Shown piece by piece: positions 7,673 to 16,504 of a stretch of DNA of 46,213 bases. Position 1 is the stretch's first letter, and every line of letters starts with the position of its first letter. The position numbers and the translations under genes are program-made. Source of the DNA: Intestinimonas butyriciproducens. GTDB taxonomy: Bacteria > Bacillota > Clostridia > Oscillospirales > Butyricicoccaceae. Location of the stretch: positions 1 through 46,213 of the forward strand of contig NZ_JACJKW010000021.1 of assembly GCF_016901775.1 (NCBI RefSeq), written 5' to 3'. The notes under the pieces were generated by a model that worked only from the letters and a program-made list of their open reading frames with translations, ran no database searches and was not told where the DNA came from.

Positions 7673-8049
7673 CGATTGCCATCTCTGGCTTTTTTTGCGG
7701 TGAAGTTCCCCAGGCCGATGCTGGCGATGAGGGCGATCCCATAGGCGATGATCACAAAGATATCGGACACCGGGCCGATAGGGGCGAAGCGGAACACAAG
7801 GCCCAGCACAGCGGAAAACAGCAGAAACCAGGCCAGAATGAACAAGGCGGCAAACAGGGAAGGGGCCTTGCCCGCCCGGGCCTTTTTTGCGGTGAAATCA
7901 CCCAGGCCTACGCTGATAATGAAGGCCGCCACCCAGGCGATGATCGTGAAGGTGTTGGATACCGGGCCGATGGGGGCCCCCCGAAAAGCCCGGTCGATGA
8001 TGGAGAGAAAAAGGATAAAATATCCTGCGGTAAACAATGCCATAAACAT
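7636..8049 (-). CDS. Membrane protein with two tandem ~58-aa repeats, 3' end altered by an IS
   Basis: 137 codons. The product is a tandem duplication: each half has two hydrophobic helices, a FAPIGPVSD- or GAPIGPVSN-type motif between them, and ends in GLGDFTAKKAR / GLGNFTAKKAR. About four membrane helices result. The last ~14 codons (after KKARDG) are read from the IS30 end, so the native C-terminus is lost or shifted. The start has AAAGGATGG upstream; the longer frame would read repeat DNA. No function recognised. Confidence 0.65.
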   Translation of the reverse strand: MFMALFTAGYFILFLSIIDRAFRGAPIGPVSNTFTIIAWVAAFIISVGLGDFTAKKARAGKAPSLFAALFILAWFLLFSAVLGLVFRFAPIGPVSDIFVIIAYGIALIASIGLGNFTAKKARDGNRTVNCQTKCNRS

Positions 8050-8084
8050 AATACACCATCCTTTCGTCCCGTGTCGGGACAGGT

Positions 8085-8408
8085 CCGGTGGCCGGACGGC
8101 CGTTCCTGTCTCCGGTGGGGATGCGCTGTTTGCCTGATTGCTCCGGGGCTGGCGAGCCAACCCCGGGAAGGACTATTGTGCAATCTTCGCAGCGTGCCGG
8201 TGGCGAGCCGCCACGGCCAGGCGGTGCTACCGCACCCGATCACAGCTCCCAGCTGAATCATTTGCCTAGCTTCGCAATCCCCCTTGCATGGCGTTGCCAT
8301 GCTGTCCCCCCTTTGCACAAGGGGGGCTTTTCTTTGCCTTTCTGCATCGGGCTAGCCCAGCGCGGGAGCGCAATATGGCTGCCCAGGCACTGGGCCGGCG
8401 GCTCGCCG
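8085..8408. repeat. Repeat-mosaic block
   Basis: No gene. It contains H2-type hairpins (GTCCGGTGGCCGGAC near 8090; GTGGCGAGCCGCCAC near 8203), a GGTGCTACCGCACC H1-like hairpin, a long GC palindrome (8276-8336) with CCCCCCTTTGCACAAGGGGGG, and another H1 (GCGCGGGAGCGC near 8361). A GC-rich hairpin touches the stop of the next gene. Confidence 0.75.
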
Positions 8409-9524
8409 CTAGAGATTTTCCGTCATCATGCGGTAAACCACATTGAAGGCCTGCTGGAAGATATCCAGATGCAGCGTTTCATTGACGCCGTGGACATCCA
8501 GCATACCGGTGGAGATGCCGCCGCACTCAAAGCCCTTGCCGGAGAAGATGTTGGAATCTCCGCCGCCGCCGGAAATCACATAGTGAGGCTCGATGCCCTC
8601 GGCCTTCAGAGCCTTCAGGTTCAGCTGATAGAGGAAGCTTTCCGGGTTGGGCTTGGCCGCAGGATAATCGTGGCTCAGCTCCACCTCGGCCTTGCCGCCA
8701 AACTCCTCTGCCGCCTGCTGGCAGGCCTTCTTTATCAGATCCAGCTGGTGCTGCAGCTTCTCTTCGCTGTGGGAGCGCACTTCGGCTGTGAAGAAGGCAG
8801 AATCGGACACCACATTGGTCATGCCGCCGCCTTCGATCCGGCCCACATTGGAGGTGGTCTCCTCATCGATGCGGCCGAACTTCACCAGGGAAATGGCCCG
8901 GGCCGCCATGCACACGGCGTTGATGCCGTTCTGGGGCTCGATGCCCGCATGGGCCGCTTTGCCATGGAACACGGCACGGATGCCGTACTTGGAGGGGGAG
9001 GAGGTGGAAACGCCGCCCACCTGGCCGGCCCCGTCCAGTGCGTACAGATTGCGGCAGGGCAATTTGGAAATGTCAAAGTTCTTGGCGCCGTGCATTCCCT
9101 GTTCCTCGCAGATGGTGAAGAGATAGTACATCTCACGATGGGGAACATTGTTCTCCTTGATCACATCCAGAAGCTCCATGAGCATGGCAATGCCCGACTT
9201 GTCGTCGGCGCCCAGCACGGTGTCACCGGCGCTCCGGACCTTGCCGTCCTTATAGACAGGCTCGATGCCCCGGCCCGGCTCTACGGTGTCCTGGTGGGCG
9301 TTGAAGCAGATGGCCTCGCCCTCCATGGTGCCGGGGATGTGCACCAGCACATTGCCGCCGTCGGAGCCGAATTTGCTCCCCGCTTCGTCCCGGTATACTT
9401 CATAGCCCCGGTCCTTGAAATACTTCTCCAGGTAATCGGTCATGGGTTTTTCATGGAAGGACGGACTGTCGATGCGGATCATCTCCATCAGCCGGTCCAG
9501 CATACGCTTTTCGTTGAACTGCAT
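8409..9524 (-). CDS. M20-family peptidase, PepT-like
   Basis: Predicted cytoplasmic di-zinc aminopeptidase related to peptidase T and YqjE. Metal-site motifs in order: NAHQDTVEPG (H77, D79), LGADDKSGIA (D107), the catalytic ICEEQG (E140/E141), and HGKAAHAG in the lid domain. Length (371 aa) fits. GAGAAGG lies upstream of the start and a promoter at 9569-9597 is correctly placed. The gene is monocistronic, bounded by repeat blocks; its stop codon abuts a 5-bp hairpin. Tripeptidase activity is likely but not provable from sequence. Confidence 0.87.
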   Translation of the reverse strand: MQFNEKRMLDRLMEMIRIDSPSFHEKPMTDYLEKYFKDRGYEVYRDEAGSKFGSDGGNVLVHIPGTMEGEAICFNAHQDTVEPGRGIEPVYKDGKVRSAGDTVLGADDKSGIAMLMELLDVIKENNVPHREMYYLFTICEEQGMHGAKNFDISKLPCRNLYALDGAGQVGGVSTSSPSKYGIRAVFHGKAAHAGIEPQNGINAVCMAARAISLVKFGRIDEETTSNVGRIEGGGMTNVVSDSAFFTAEVRSHSEEKLQHQLDLIKKACQQAAEEFGGKAEVELSHDYPAAKPNPESFLYQLNLKALKAEGIEPHYVISGGGGDSNIFSGKGFECGGISTGMLDVHGVNETLHLDIFQQAFNVVYRMMTENL

Positions 9525-9568
9525 GAATGATACCTTCTCTCATATTTATAATGGGTTTCCCTGGCCCC

Positions 9569-9597
9569 AGTATAGCAGTTTTCCCCTCCCTTTTCAA
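9569..9597 (-). promoter_or_regulatory. Promoter of the PepT-like gene
   Basis: Minus strand TTGAAA, 17-bp spacer, TATACT. Confidence 0.8.
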
Positions 9598-9600
9598 GGC

Positions 9601-10314
9601 GGAGTGCCGGTCCGGTGTCCGGACGGCCAAAACTCGCTGAAGGCTGTATGCGTTGCTATGCTCCTGTGCTCCGGGTGTGATAAACCATCACCCGGTAGGG
9701 GCCGGGGTGTAATCCTGGCTCAGTGGCACAGAGGAGGCTGGTTCGGTGCAATCCGGCAAAAACAGTATGGCCGTCCGGCCACCGGACCTCCCTTGTGCAA
9801 AGGGAGCTGTCGGCGAACGCCGACTGAGGGATTGAGGGCACCTGGCTGACCATGCCCACACCCGGAACCCGGTATCGTCCAGGCAGCTGAGTGCTGTCAA
9901 TCCCCCCTGCATGGCTTTGCCATGCTGTCCCCCCTTTGCACAAGGGGGGCTTTTTCTTTGCCGGAGCGGAGACAACCAACCTTCGTTCTGTTGCCCAGCG
10001 CGGCAGCGCAGTCTGGCCGTCCCGACACGGGACCCAGTGCCTGGGCAGTCATATTGCGCTTCCGCACCCGATCATACAGCCTGGCTAACCGGTGCGCCCG
10101 GCTTCACAATCCCCCCTGCATGGCTTTGCCATGCTGTCCCCCCTTTGCACAAGGGGGGCTTTTTCTTTGCCCTGCGGCATACAACCAACCCTTTCTATGG
10201 CAATCGGCCAGGATTGCACCGTGGCCCCTACCGGGTGATGGTTTATCACACCCGGAGCAGGAAGCTGGGCAACGCATGATGCCGGAGACAGGAACGGCAG
10301 CGGAGGCACTCCGC
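9601..10314. repeat. Repeat-mosaic block
   Basis: No credible gene. In order: H2 (GTCCGG-TGT-CCGGAC near 9609), 25-bp palindrome (9671-9695), the ~170-bp composite unit (9788-9956), H1+H2 (near 9996-10030), a second GC palindrome unit (10108-10169), an inverted 25-bp palindrome (10231-10255) and a final H2 (10300-10314) ending 1 nt before the next -35 box. Confidence 0.85.
9788..9956 (+). repeat. ~170-bp composite palindromic unit, copy 1
   Basis: Begins with CTCCCTTGTGCAAAGGGAG and a CGGCGAACGCCG hairpin, has a unique core containing GGTATCGTCCAGGCAGCTGA, and ends with GCATGGCTTTGCCATGC and CCCCCCTTTGCACAAGGGG. The two ends share architecture but not sequence. Confidence 0.8.
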
Positions 10315-10315
10315 C

Positions 10316-10346
10316 TTGACATGGAGTGGGGTACAGGGTGTATCCT
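10316..10346 (+). promoter_or_regulatory. Candidate promoter of the flavoprotein gene
   Basis: Perfect TTGACA (10316-10321), 1 nt after an H2 hairpin. The -10 is weak: TATCCT at 10341 with a 19-bp spacer, or TGTATC with 17. Confidence 0.5.
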
Positions 10347-10393
10347 GGGGGAAACAAAGGGGAACACCCCCTGAAAACAGAGGAGGAACTGCC

Positions 10394-10939
10394 ATGAGCA
10401 AGAAGATCCTGATCGTCACCGGAAGCCCCCGGACACAGGGCAACACCGACCTTTTGGCCCAGGCCCTTTTGAAGGGCGTGGAGGAAGCGGGCAACACCGG
10501 CGTCATCTTTGACGCAGGGAAGAAGAACATCCTGCCTTGCAAGGATTGCGGCGGCTGCTACAAAAAAGGCGTACCCTGCGCCTTTGCAGACGATTTCAAT
10601 GAGGTGGAGCAGGAGCTTCTGTCCTGCGATGCCATCGTGCTGGCAACGCCTTTGTATTGGTACACCTTCTCCGGGCAGATGAAGATGTTCATCGACAAGC
10701 TGAAGGCCTTCGGCGCCGGTGGCAAGAGCATCTCCGGCAAGGACTCCGCCCTCATCAGCTGCGGGGCCGTGAGCGATCCGGGCCGGTTCTCCGGGTTGGT
10801 GGAGACCTACCGCCAGATGTGCGCCGGAAGCCTGCAATGGAAGGATAAGGGCGTGCTGATCTGCACCAGCTGCGGCGAGAAAGGTACCGTCAGCCAGGAG
10901 TTCCTGGAAAAAGCATACCAGCTGGGCAAATCCCTCTAG
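10394..10939 (+). CDS. Flavodoxin-fold NAD(P)H-dependent oxidoreductase
   Basis: 181-aa FMN-binding protein of the NADPH-dependent FMN reductase/WrbA-like group. The phosphate-binding loop is TGSPRTQGNTD (about 9-19). CKDCGGCYKKGVPC is a cysteine-rich segment typical of the clostridial iron-sulfur flavoprotein-like branch. ATPLYWYTFSGQMKMFIDK is the usual flavin-site motif. AGGAGG precedes the start; the longer in-frame ATG at 10316 is in the promoter. The stop codon is immediately followed by an H2 hairpin (10940-10954). Physiological electron acceptor unknown. Confidence 0.85.
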   Translation: MSKKILIVTGSPRTQGNTDLLAQALLKGVEEAGNTGVIFDAGKKNILPCKDCGGCYKKGVPCAFADDFNEVEQELLSCDAIVLATPLYWYTFSGQMKMFIDKLKAFGAGGKSISGKDSALISCGAVSDPGRFSGLVETYRQMCAGSLQWKDKGVLICTSCGEKGTVSQEFLEKAYQLGKSL

Positions 10940-11655
10940 GCAGCGTGACGCTGCACCCAAAACTCGCTGAAGGCTGTATGCGTTGCTATGCTCCTGTGCT
11001 CCGGGTGTGATAAACCATCACCCGGTAGGGGCCAAGGTGCAGTCCTGGCCGATTGCAGAACTTAGGCCCGCTCTATGCAGTAGGGCAAAGACGCCCCCCT
11101 TGTGCAAAGGGGGGTGGCGGCTTGCGCCGCCGGGGGGATTGGCGACACTTGGCTGACGATAACCACACCCGGGCCCAGTGCCTGGGCAGTCATATTGCGC
11201 TCCCGCACTCGATCATACAGCCTGGCTAACCGGTGCGCTCGGCTTCACAATCCCCCCTGCATGGCTTTGCCATGCTGTCCCCCCTTTACACAAGGGGGGC
11301 TTTTTCTTTGGCCCAGTGCCTGGGCGGTCATACTCTCTTTGCCGGAGCGGAGACAACCAACCTTCGTTCTGTTGCTTAGCGCGGGAGCGCAGTCTGGCCG
11401 TCCCGACACGGGACCCAGTGCCTGGGCAGTCATATTGCGCTCCCGCACCCGATCATATAGCCTGGCTAACCGGTGCGCCCGGCTTCACAATCCCCCCTGC
11501 ATGGCGTTGCCATGCTGTCCCCCCTTTGCACAAGGGGGGCTTTTTCTTTGGCCCAGTGCCTGGGCTCCCGTTCCTCTCTTTGCCGGAGCGGAGACAACCA
11601 ACCTTCGTTCTGTTGCTTAGCGCGGGAGCGCAGTATGCCGGCGGAGGCACTCCGC
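10940..11655. repeat. Repeat-mosaic block
   Basis: No gene. It holds H2 at 10940-10954, a 25-bp palindrome (11001-11025), a variant GC palindrome with a GGCGGCTTGCGCCGCC insert (near 11090-11140), then two near-identical ~240-bp direct repeats (11173-11410 and 11413-11650), each with GCCCAG-TGC-CTGGGC, H1, a ~62-bp GC palindrome and the CAACCTTCGTTCTGTTG motif. A final H1+H2 leads into the spoIIGA promoter. Confidence 0.85.
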
Positions 11656-11686
11656 GACAAAATATGCGGCGGACAGGGAGTATACT
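11654..11686 (+). promoter_or_regulatory. Candidate Spo0A-dependent spoIIG promoter
   Basis: TATACT (11681-11686) is clear. A -35-like GCGACA lies 21 bp upstream, an over-long spacer like that of Bacillus spoIIG, and its reverse strand (TTTTGTCGC) resembles a 0A box (TGTCGAA). It overlaps the end of an H2 hairpin. Confidence 0.5.
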
Positions 11687-11710
11687 GGGAAGGAAAGGAG
11701 GCTGGGGGAT

Positions 11711-12559
11711 ATGGTGGTCTATCTGGACATTCTGTTTTTCCTCAATTTCGGCATCAACTATCTTCTGCTGCGATGCGTGGGCCGGCTGGGGGGAAAGGCC
11801 TGCTTTGTGCCCCGGCTGCTGCTCAGTGCCGCTTTGGGAGGGCTCCTTGCGGCTGTGATGTTTTTCGCTCCGGCCCAGGGCCTGTGGGGCCTTTTCATCA
11901 AGGCCCTTTGCTGTCTTTTGCTCTGCCTTGCCGCCTTCCATATCTCTACCCCCGGGGAAGCCCTGCGGCTGAGCCTGCTGCTTTTGTCCGTCACCATGGC
12001 CATGGGCGGCGGCGTCATGGCCCTGACCGCCCTCTCCGGCAGCCAGCGGGTGCGGGTGCAGGGGGGCGTTCCCTATGTGCATCTGCCCATGAGCACCCTG
12101 CTGCTTTCCTTCGGGGCGGCCTATGGGCTGCTGTCCCTGGCCTTTTCCGCCAAAAGGGGAGAGGGGAAGGCCGCGCCGGCCCGGGTAAAGATCCGGGTGG
12201 GGGACCGGTGGGCCGAGGTGCACGCCCTGCGGGATACCGGCAATCTTCTCCGGGACCCCATGAGCCAGAAACGGGTGATGGTGGTGGAAAAAAGCTGCCT
12301 TGTACCGCTGCTTTCCCGGGAAGAGCGGCAGGCGCTGGAAAGCCTGCGGGGGGATAACGGGCCGGAGGTCTTTGAGCGCATCCATTCCCGCCGCTTTCTG
12401 CTGCTGCCATACCAGGCGGTGGGCCAGAGCGGCGCACTGCTTCTGGCCATGAAACCGGACAAAATCCTGGTGGACGGCAGAGTGGAAAAAGAAGTGCTCA
12501 TCGGCATCGCTCCGGGGAGGATTTCCACCCCCCAGGGATGCCAGGCGATTTTGGGATGA
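11711..12559 (+). CDS. spoIIGA: Sporulation sigma-E factor-processing peptidase SpoIIGA
   Basis: Membrane aspartic protease that cleaves the SigE prosequence in the mother cell. The N-terminal ~145 residues form about five hydrophobic helices. The C-terminal cytoplasmic domain contains the catalytic motif LRDTGNLL (D175), the half-site used by this dimeric protease. Length (282 aa) is typical. AAAGGAGG lies 11 nt before the start. It is followed 16 nt later by sigE, the conserved sporulation arrangement. Confidence 0.93.
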   Translation: MVVYLDILFFLNFGINYLLLRCVGRLGGKACFVPRLLLSAALGGLLAAVMFFAPAQGLWGLFIKALCCLLLCLAAFHISTPGEALRLSLLLLSVTMAMGGGVMALTALSGSQRVRVQGGVPYVHLPMSTLLLSFGAAYGLLSLAFSAKRGEGKAAPARVKIRVGDRWAEVHALRDTGNLLRDPMSQKRVMVVEKSCLVPLLSREERQALESLRGDNGPEVFERIHSRRFLLLPYQAVGQSGALLLAMKPDKILVDGRVEKEVLIGIAPGRISTPQGCQAILG

Positions 12560-12575
12560 AAAGGAGGAAACAAGG

Positions 12576-13298
12576 GTGAAATATGTTTTGCTGCGGGCCG
12601 TGCTTTCCCTGAAGGTGCGGAAGTTTTTGGAAAAGATAGGGCTTTGCCAGCTGCCGTCCATCTATTACATCGCCTCTTCCCAGAGCCTGCCCCCGCCCCT
12701 GACCCCGGAAGAGGAGAAGGAATACCTGGCCCGCTACACCGGCAAGGAGCCGGAGATCCGCCAGGCCCTCATCGAGCACAACCTGCGTCTGGTGGTGTAT
12801 ATCGCCCGGAAGTTTGAAAACACCGGCATCGGCATCGAGGACCTGATCTCCATCGGCACCATCGGGCTGATCAAGGGGGTGAACACCTACCGGGGGGACA
12901 AGAACACCAAACTGGCCACCTATGCCTCCCGGTGCATCGAAAACGAGATCCTGATGGTGCTGCGCAAGCACTCCGGGGCCCGGTCGGAGGTGTCCATCGA
13001 CGAGCCGCTGAGCACCGATTGGGACGGAAACGAACTGCTGCTGTCCGACATTCTGGGCACAGAGCCCGATTGCGTCATGCGGCCGGTGGAGGACGACGCC
13101 GACCGGGAAATGCTGCGCCACTCCATCGACCGGCTGAATGAGCGGGAAAAGACCATTATTTCCATGCGCTTCGGCCTGGGCGGCCGGGACGAGCTGACCC
13201 AGAAGGAGGTGGCCGATCTCCTGGGCATCTCCCAGTCCTATATCTCCCGGCTGGAAAAGAAGATCATCTCCCGACTAAAAAAGGAAATGACAATTTGA
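12576..13298 (+). CDS. sigE: RNA polymerase sporulation sigma factor SigE
   Basis: Mother-cell sigma factor, made as an inactive precursor. The first ~30 residues are a hydrophobic/basic prosequence ([20 protein letters not shown]). Region 2 includes [31 protein letters not shown] (split here only for description), and region 4 has an HTH ending [15 protein letters not shown]. Translation begins at GTG 12576, 8 nt after AAGGAGG. It is co-transcribed with spoIIGA. sigG follows after an 820-bp repeat block rather than directly. Confidence 0.95.
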   Translation: MKYVLLRAVLSLKVRKFLEKIGLCQLPSIYYIASSQSLPPPLTPEEEKEYLARYTGKEPEIRQALIEHNLRLVVYIARKFENTGIGIEDLISIGTIGLIKGVNTYRGDKNTKLATYASRCIENEILMVLRKHSGARSEVSIDEPLSTDWDGNELLLSDILGTEPDCVMRPVEDDADREMLRHSIDRLNEREKTIISMRFGLGGRDELTQKEVADLLGISQSYISRLEKKIISRLKKEMTI

Positions 13299-14060
13299 CG
13301 GCTGCGGCGAGCCTCCGGTGGCGAGCCGCTACGGCCATACTGCGCTGCCGCGCTGAATCATACAGCCAAGCAAAATGATGCAATCGGCTTCGCAATCCCC
13401 CCCTGCATGGCTTTGCCATGCTGTCCCCCCTTTGCACAAGGGGGGCTTTTCTTTGGCCCAGTGCCTGGGCGGCCAGACTGCGCTCCCGCGCTGGGAAACA
13501 GAACTTAGCTGGTTGGATGCTGGGCAGCAAAGACGGCTCCCTTGTGCAAAGGGAGCTGTCGGCGAATGCCGACTGAGGGATTGAGGGCACCTGGCTGACC
13601 ATGCCCACACCCGGAACCTGGTATCGTCCAGGCAGCTGAGTGCTGACAATCCCCCCTTGCATGGCGTTGCCATGCTGTCCCCCCTTTGCACAAGGGGGGC
13701 TTTTCTTTGGCCCAGTGCCTGGGCTGTCAAAACTCTCCCAGGCTGTATGCGCTGCCAGGCTCGGTGCTCCGGGTGTGATAAACCATCACCCGGTGGCGAG
13801 CCGCCACGGCCATACTGCGCTGCCGCGCTGGGAAACAGAACTTAGCTGGTTGTATCCGCTTGGCTTCGGCGGGGACCCCGCCGGGAGGCTGGAAAAAGGT
13901 CGGGGAAGTCCGGTGTCCGGACAGCCATACTTTCTCTGCCCTGGCAAACACAACCGGCAAAGGCAAAGAAAGTTATGGGTCCAGCGTCACGCTGGCCCGG
14001 CGGCTTTCGCCGCTGGGAAGAAACCTGGGGCAACACCCGCCGCAGCGGGTGTTCTGGCCC
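13299..14060. repeat. Repeat-mosaic block between sigE and sigG
   Basis: No gene. GTGGCGAGCCGCCAC and H1 (13310-13350), GC palindrome (13394-13455), GCCCAG-TGC-CTGGGC plus H1 (13457-13500), the composite unit (13536-13705), a 25-bp palindrome (13769-13793), another GTGGCGAGCCGCCAC plus H1 (13794-13838), H2 GTCCGGTGTCCGGAC (13908-13922) and H2 CCAGCGTCACGCTGG (13980-13994). The last ~60 bp before sigG are unrelated and carry its promoter. Confidence 0.85.
13536..13705 (+). repeat. ~170-bp composite palindromic unit, copy 2
   Basis: Same order as copy 1, with GGCGAATGCC in place of GGCGAACGCC and GCATGGCGTTGCCATGC in the right end. The inverted copy 3 lies on the other side of sigG. Confidence 0.85.
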
Positions 14061-14062
14061 TT

Positions 14063-14092
14063 GTATTAGTTATCCCTTTTCAGGCAATACTG
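14063..14092 (+). promoter_or_regulatory. Candidate SigF-type (forespore) promoter of sigG
   Basis: GTATT (14063-14067), 15-bp spacer, GGCAATACTG (14083-14092). The -10 matches the SigF consensus GGNRANAHTR at every position; the -35 matches 4 of 5. Forespore transcription of sigG by SigF is the known Bacillus scheme. Confidence 0.75.
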
Positions 14093-14120
14093 TCTGTAAC
14101 AAAAAAAGGGAGGAACAGGA

Positions 14121-14891
14121 ATGCAGGGAAAAGTGGAGATCTGCGGCGTCAACACATCCAAACTGCCCACTCTGACGGGAAAAGAGACCAGGGAGCTTCT
14201 GGAAAAAGCCCGGGAGGGAGACAAGCAGGCCCGGGAAAAACTCATCGCCGGGAATCTGCGGCTGGTGCTTTCGGTGGTGCAGCGTTTCGGCAGCAGAGGG
14301 GAAGCGGCAGACGATCTGTTCCAGGTGGGATGCGTGGGGCTGATCAAGTCCATCGACCATTTTGATCTCAGCCTGAACGTGCGCTTTTCCACCTATGCCG
14401 TGCCCATGATCATCGGCGAGATCCGCCGGTATCTCCGGGACAACAGCCCGGTGCGGGTGAGCCGTTCCCTGCGGGACAACGCCTATAAGGCCCTCACCGC
14501 CCGGGAAGCCTTCACCAAGGAGCATCAGCGGGAGCCTACCGTGGAGGAGATCGCTCGCGCCATCGGCATGAAGCGGGAAGAGGTGGTTTTTGCCCTGGAT
14601 GCCATCTCCGATCCCATTTCCCTGTATGAGCCGGTGTACCAGGACGGGGGCGACGCCATCTGCGTGATGGATCAGGTGCGGGATACGAAAAACACCGACG
14701 ACAGCTGGATCGAGCAGATCGCCATGAAGCAGGCCATGAGCGGCCTGAGCGATCGGGAAAAGCGGATATTGGCGCTGCGGTTTTACGACGGCCGTACCCA
14801 GATGGAAGTGGCCAGGGAGATCGGCATCTCCCAGGCCCAGGTCTCCCGCCTGGAAAAAGGCGTCATCGAAAAAATCAAAAAACAACTCTAG
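14121..14891 (+). CDS. sigG: RNA polymerase sporulation sigma factor SigG
   Basis: Late forespore sigma factor. 256 aa with the characteristic N-terminus (KVEICGVNTSKLPTLT), region 2 with LRLVLSVVQRF and DDLFQVGCVGLIK, region 3 (REPTVEEIARAIGM) and a region 4 HTH with EIGISQAQVSRLEKG. No prosequence. GGGAGG precedes the ATG. A SigF-like promoter lies just upstream. The stop codon overlaps by one base an H2 hairpin, GTCCCG-TGG-CGGGAC (14891-14905). The gene lies between inverted copies of the ~170-bp composite unit. Confidence 0.95.
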   Translation: MQGKVEICGVNTSKLPTLTGKETRELLEKAREGDKQAREKLIAGNLRLVLSVVQRFGSRGEAADDLFQVGCVGLIKSIDHFDLSLNVRFSTYAVPMIIGEIRRYLRDNSPVRVSRSLRDNAYKALTAREAFTKEHQREPTVEEIARAIGMKREEVVFALDAISDPISLYEPVYQDGGDAICVMDQVRDTKNTDDSWIEQIAMKQAMSGLSDREKRILALRFYDGRTQMEVAREIGISQAQVSRLEKGVIEKIKKQL

Positions 14892-15400
14892 TCCCGTGGC
14901 GGGACGGGTCCGGTGGCCGGACGGCCATACTTTCTTTGCCCTTCTGCGTACAACCGGCCCAGCGCGGGAGCGCAGGAACGGCTGTCCGGCCACCGGACCT
15001 TTCGGGGAAAAACTAAGTTTTTCCCCGACCTTTTTCGCGCCCCAGGCGGAGTCCCTGCCGGGGCCAAGCGGATACAACCAGCTAAGTTCTGTGATCTAGC
15101 GCGGCAGCGCAGTATGGGTGCAGCGTCACGCTGCAGCCCCCCTTGTGCAAAGGGGGGACAGCATGGCAACGCCATGCAAGGGGGGATTGACAGCACTCAG
15201 CTGCCTGGACGATACCAGGTTCCGGGTGTGGGCATGGTCAGCCAGGTGCCCTCAATCCCTCAGTCGGCGTTCGCCGACAGCTCCCTTTGCACAAGGGAGC
15301 CGTCTTTGCTGCCCAGGAAACAACCAGCTAAGTTCTGTTTCCCAGCGCGGCAGCGCAGTATGACCGCCCAGGCACTGGACCTGTCCGGCCACCGGGCCTG
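14891..15400. repeat. Repeat-mosaic block after sigG
   Basis: No gene. H2 copies at 14891-14905, 14908-14922 and 14985-14999; H1 near 14959; H1 + H2 (15097-15135); composite unit in inverted orientation (15137-15306); H1 near 15343; GCCCAG-GCA-CTGG and GTCCGG-CCA-CCGGGC up to the stop of the replisome gene. Confidence 0.85.
15137..15306 (-). repeat. ~170-bp composite palindromic unit, copy 3 (inverted)
   Basis: Reverse complement of copy 2 with few differences, including the core GGTATCGTCCAGGCAGCTGA. Flanking similarity continues through AACAGAACTTAGCTGGTTG and H1, giving ~260 bp of inverted homology around sigG. Confidence 0.85.
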
Positions 15401-15402
15401 GC

Positions 15403-16212
15403 TCAGAAGGGCCATAGGTCCCCGCCGCTCTCATAAAGATCCCGTTTCTCATGGGTCTCCCAGGCCCCCTGCTGCCGTTCCTGCCGCTGCCACCGCTCCC
15501 AGCTTTCTGCATTCCGCAGGGCCGCTTTCCAGTCCTGCATAGGGGTGCTGCCCACCATCCAGCCCTTGGCCTGGTAGAAATCCAGAAAACCCTGGGGGTC
15601 TACCGGGGAATTTCTCTCATAAACATAATCCCGCACCTGAGAGAGGGTGGGTGGGTGAAAGCGCCGGGGCGCAAACCCTTCTGCTCCGGCTCCTTCCTCT
15701 GTTTCTTCTGCTTTTTCTGCTTCTGCTTTTTCTGCTTCTGTTTCTGTTTCTTTTTCTTCTTCTGTATTGGCATACCCTTCCCCGGACCCTTTATGGATGC
15801 GTGCAGAGACCGCCTTTTGCAGCAGGGAATAGGGCTTTTCCATCTGACGCAGAAGATCGACCAGAAGGGAAAACAGCGGGCTTTGGGGCAGGTCCTGGAA
15901 AATGGTGCAGGCTTTTTTCTGCACATTCACATTGTCCAGCGGGTTTGTCCGGAGAAAATCGGTGAGCAGTACCATTTCTTCCTCCTGGTCATAGGCCAGC
16001 AACCCGGCTTCCTCTAGCTCCCGGAACCCTTCCTCTACCCGCTGGGGCTCCATTCCCAGATCGGCGCAGCAGTATGCCTGGGGCAGGGAATACAGGCCCA
16101 GCATATTCCGGTGGGGACAGCTGAACAGGTACAGGTACAAAAGACGGCCCGTCTCGCTCAGCCCTTTCTGCTTCATCTGCCGCCATAGACCTTGGTCGAT
16201 CTTGGTATACAT
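15403..16212 (-). CDS. Phage-type replisome organiser (DnaD-like) protein
   Basis: 269 aa. The N-terminal ~120 residues look like a winged-helix replication-initiation domain (MYTKIDQGLWRQMKQKGLSE; LGLYSLPQAYCCADLGM). A glutamate/alanine-rich spacer (about 165-195) is coded by imperfect CTTTTTCTG-type repeats. The C-terminus has the FLDFYQAKGWMVGSTPMQDW motif shared by phage replisome organisers. Such proteins open the origin and recruit helicase loader. The start at 16212 follows AAAGGACGG; codons farther upstream read repeat DNA. No helicase-loader partner is next to it. Confidence 0.75.
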   Translation of the reverse strand: MYTKIDQGLWRQMKQKGLSETGRLLYLYLFSCPHRNMLGLYSLPQAYCCADLGMEPQRVEEGFRELEEAGLLAYDQEEEMVLLTDFLRTNPLDNVNVQKKACTIFQDLPQSPLFSLLVDLLRQMEKPYSLLQKAVSARIHKGSGEGYANTEEEKETETEAEKAEAEKAEETEEGAGAEGFAPRRFHPPTLSQVRDYVYERNSPVDPQGFLDFYQAKGWMVGSTPMQDWKAALRNAESWERWQRQERQQGAWETHEKRDLYESGGDLWPF

Positions 16213-16274
16213 ATTCTTTTCCGTCCTTTCCCTCTTTTTTCTGTCCCCATCGTACCACACCTTTCCCGGTCTTT

Positions 16275-16458
16275 TTCGTGCAGCGTGACGCTGCACCCAA
16301 AACTCGCTGAAGGCTTTATGCTTTGCTTGCCTGATTGCTCCGGCGCTGGCGAGCCAACACCGGTAGGGGCCGGGGTGCAGTCCCGGCCAAATATATTCAA
16401 CCGGCCTTGGTGTGATTGCTTAGCGCGGCAGCGCAGTATGCCTGCAGCGTCACGCTGC
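16275..16458. repeat. Repeat-mosaic block before thiT
   Basis: H2 GCAGCG-TGA-CGCTGC (near 16279-16293), the AAAACTCGCTGAAGGC module, a hairpin CCGGCGCTGGCGAGCCAACA..CCGG (the 25-bp palindrome with another middle), H1 (near 16421) and H2 (16444-16458) ending 1 nt before the thiT -35 box. Confidence 0.8.
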
Positions 16459-16459
16459 C

Positions 16460-16488
16460 TTGACAAATGGGGGAGGGAGGAGTATACT
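16460..16488 (+). promoter_or_regulatory. Promoter of the TPP riboswitch-thiT unit
   Basis: TTGACA, 17-bp spacer, TATACT; the -35 starts 1 nt after an H2 hairpin. Confidence 0.85.
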
Positions 16489-16504
16489 TCCTATGACAAG
16501 TGGG

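Noticed and set aside
8088-9530. 480-codon plus-strand frame over the PepT-like gene
   Set aside because: Begins in repeat DNA and reads antisense to a clear peptidase.
11102-11858. Overlapping frames of 172-226 codons before spoIIGA
   Set aside because: They translate repeat DNA and run into spoIIGA in another frame; the peptides recur wherever the repeat recurs.
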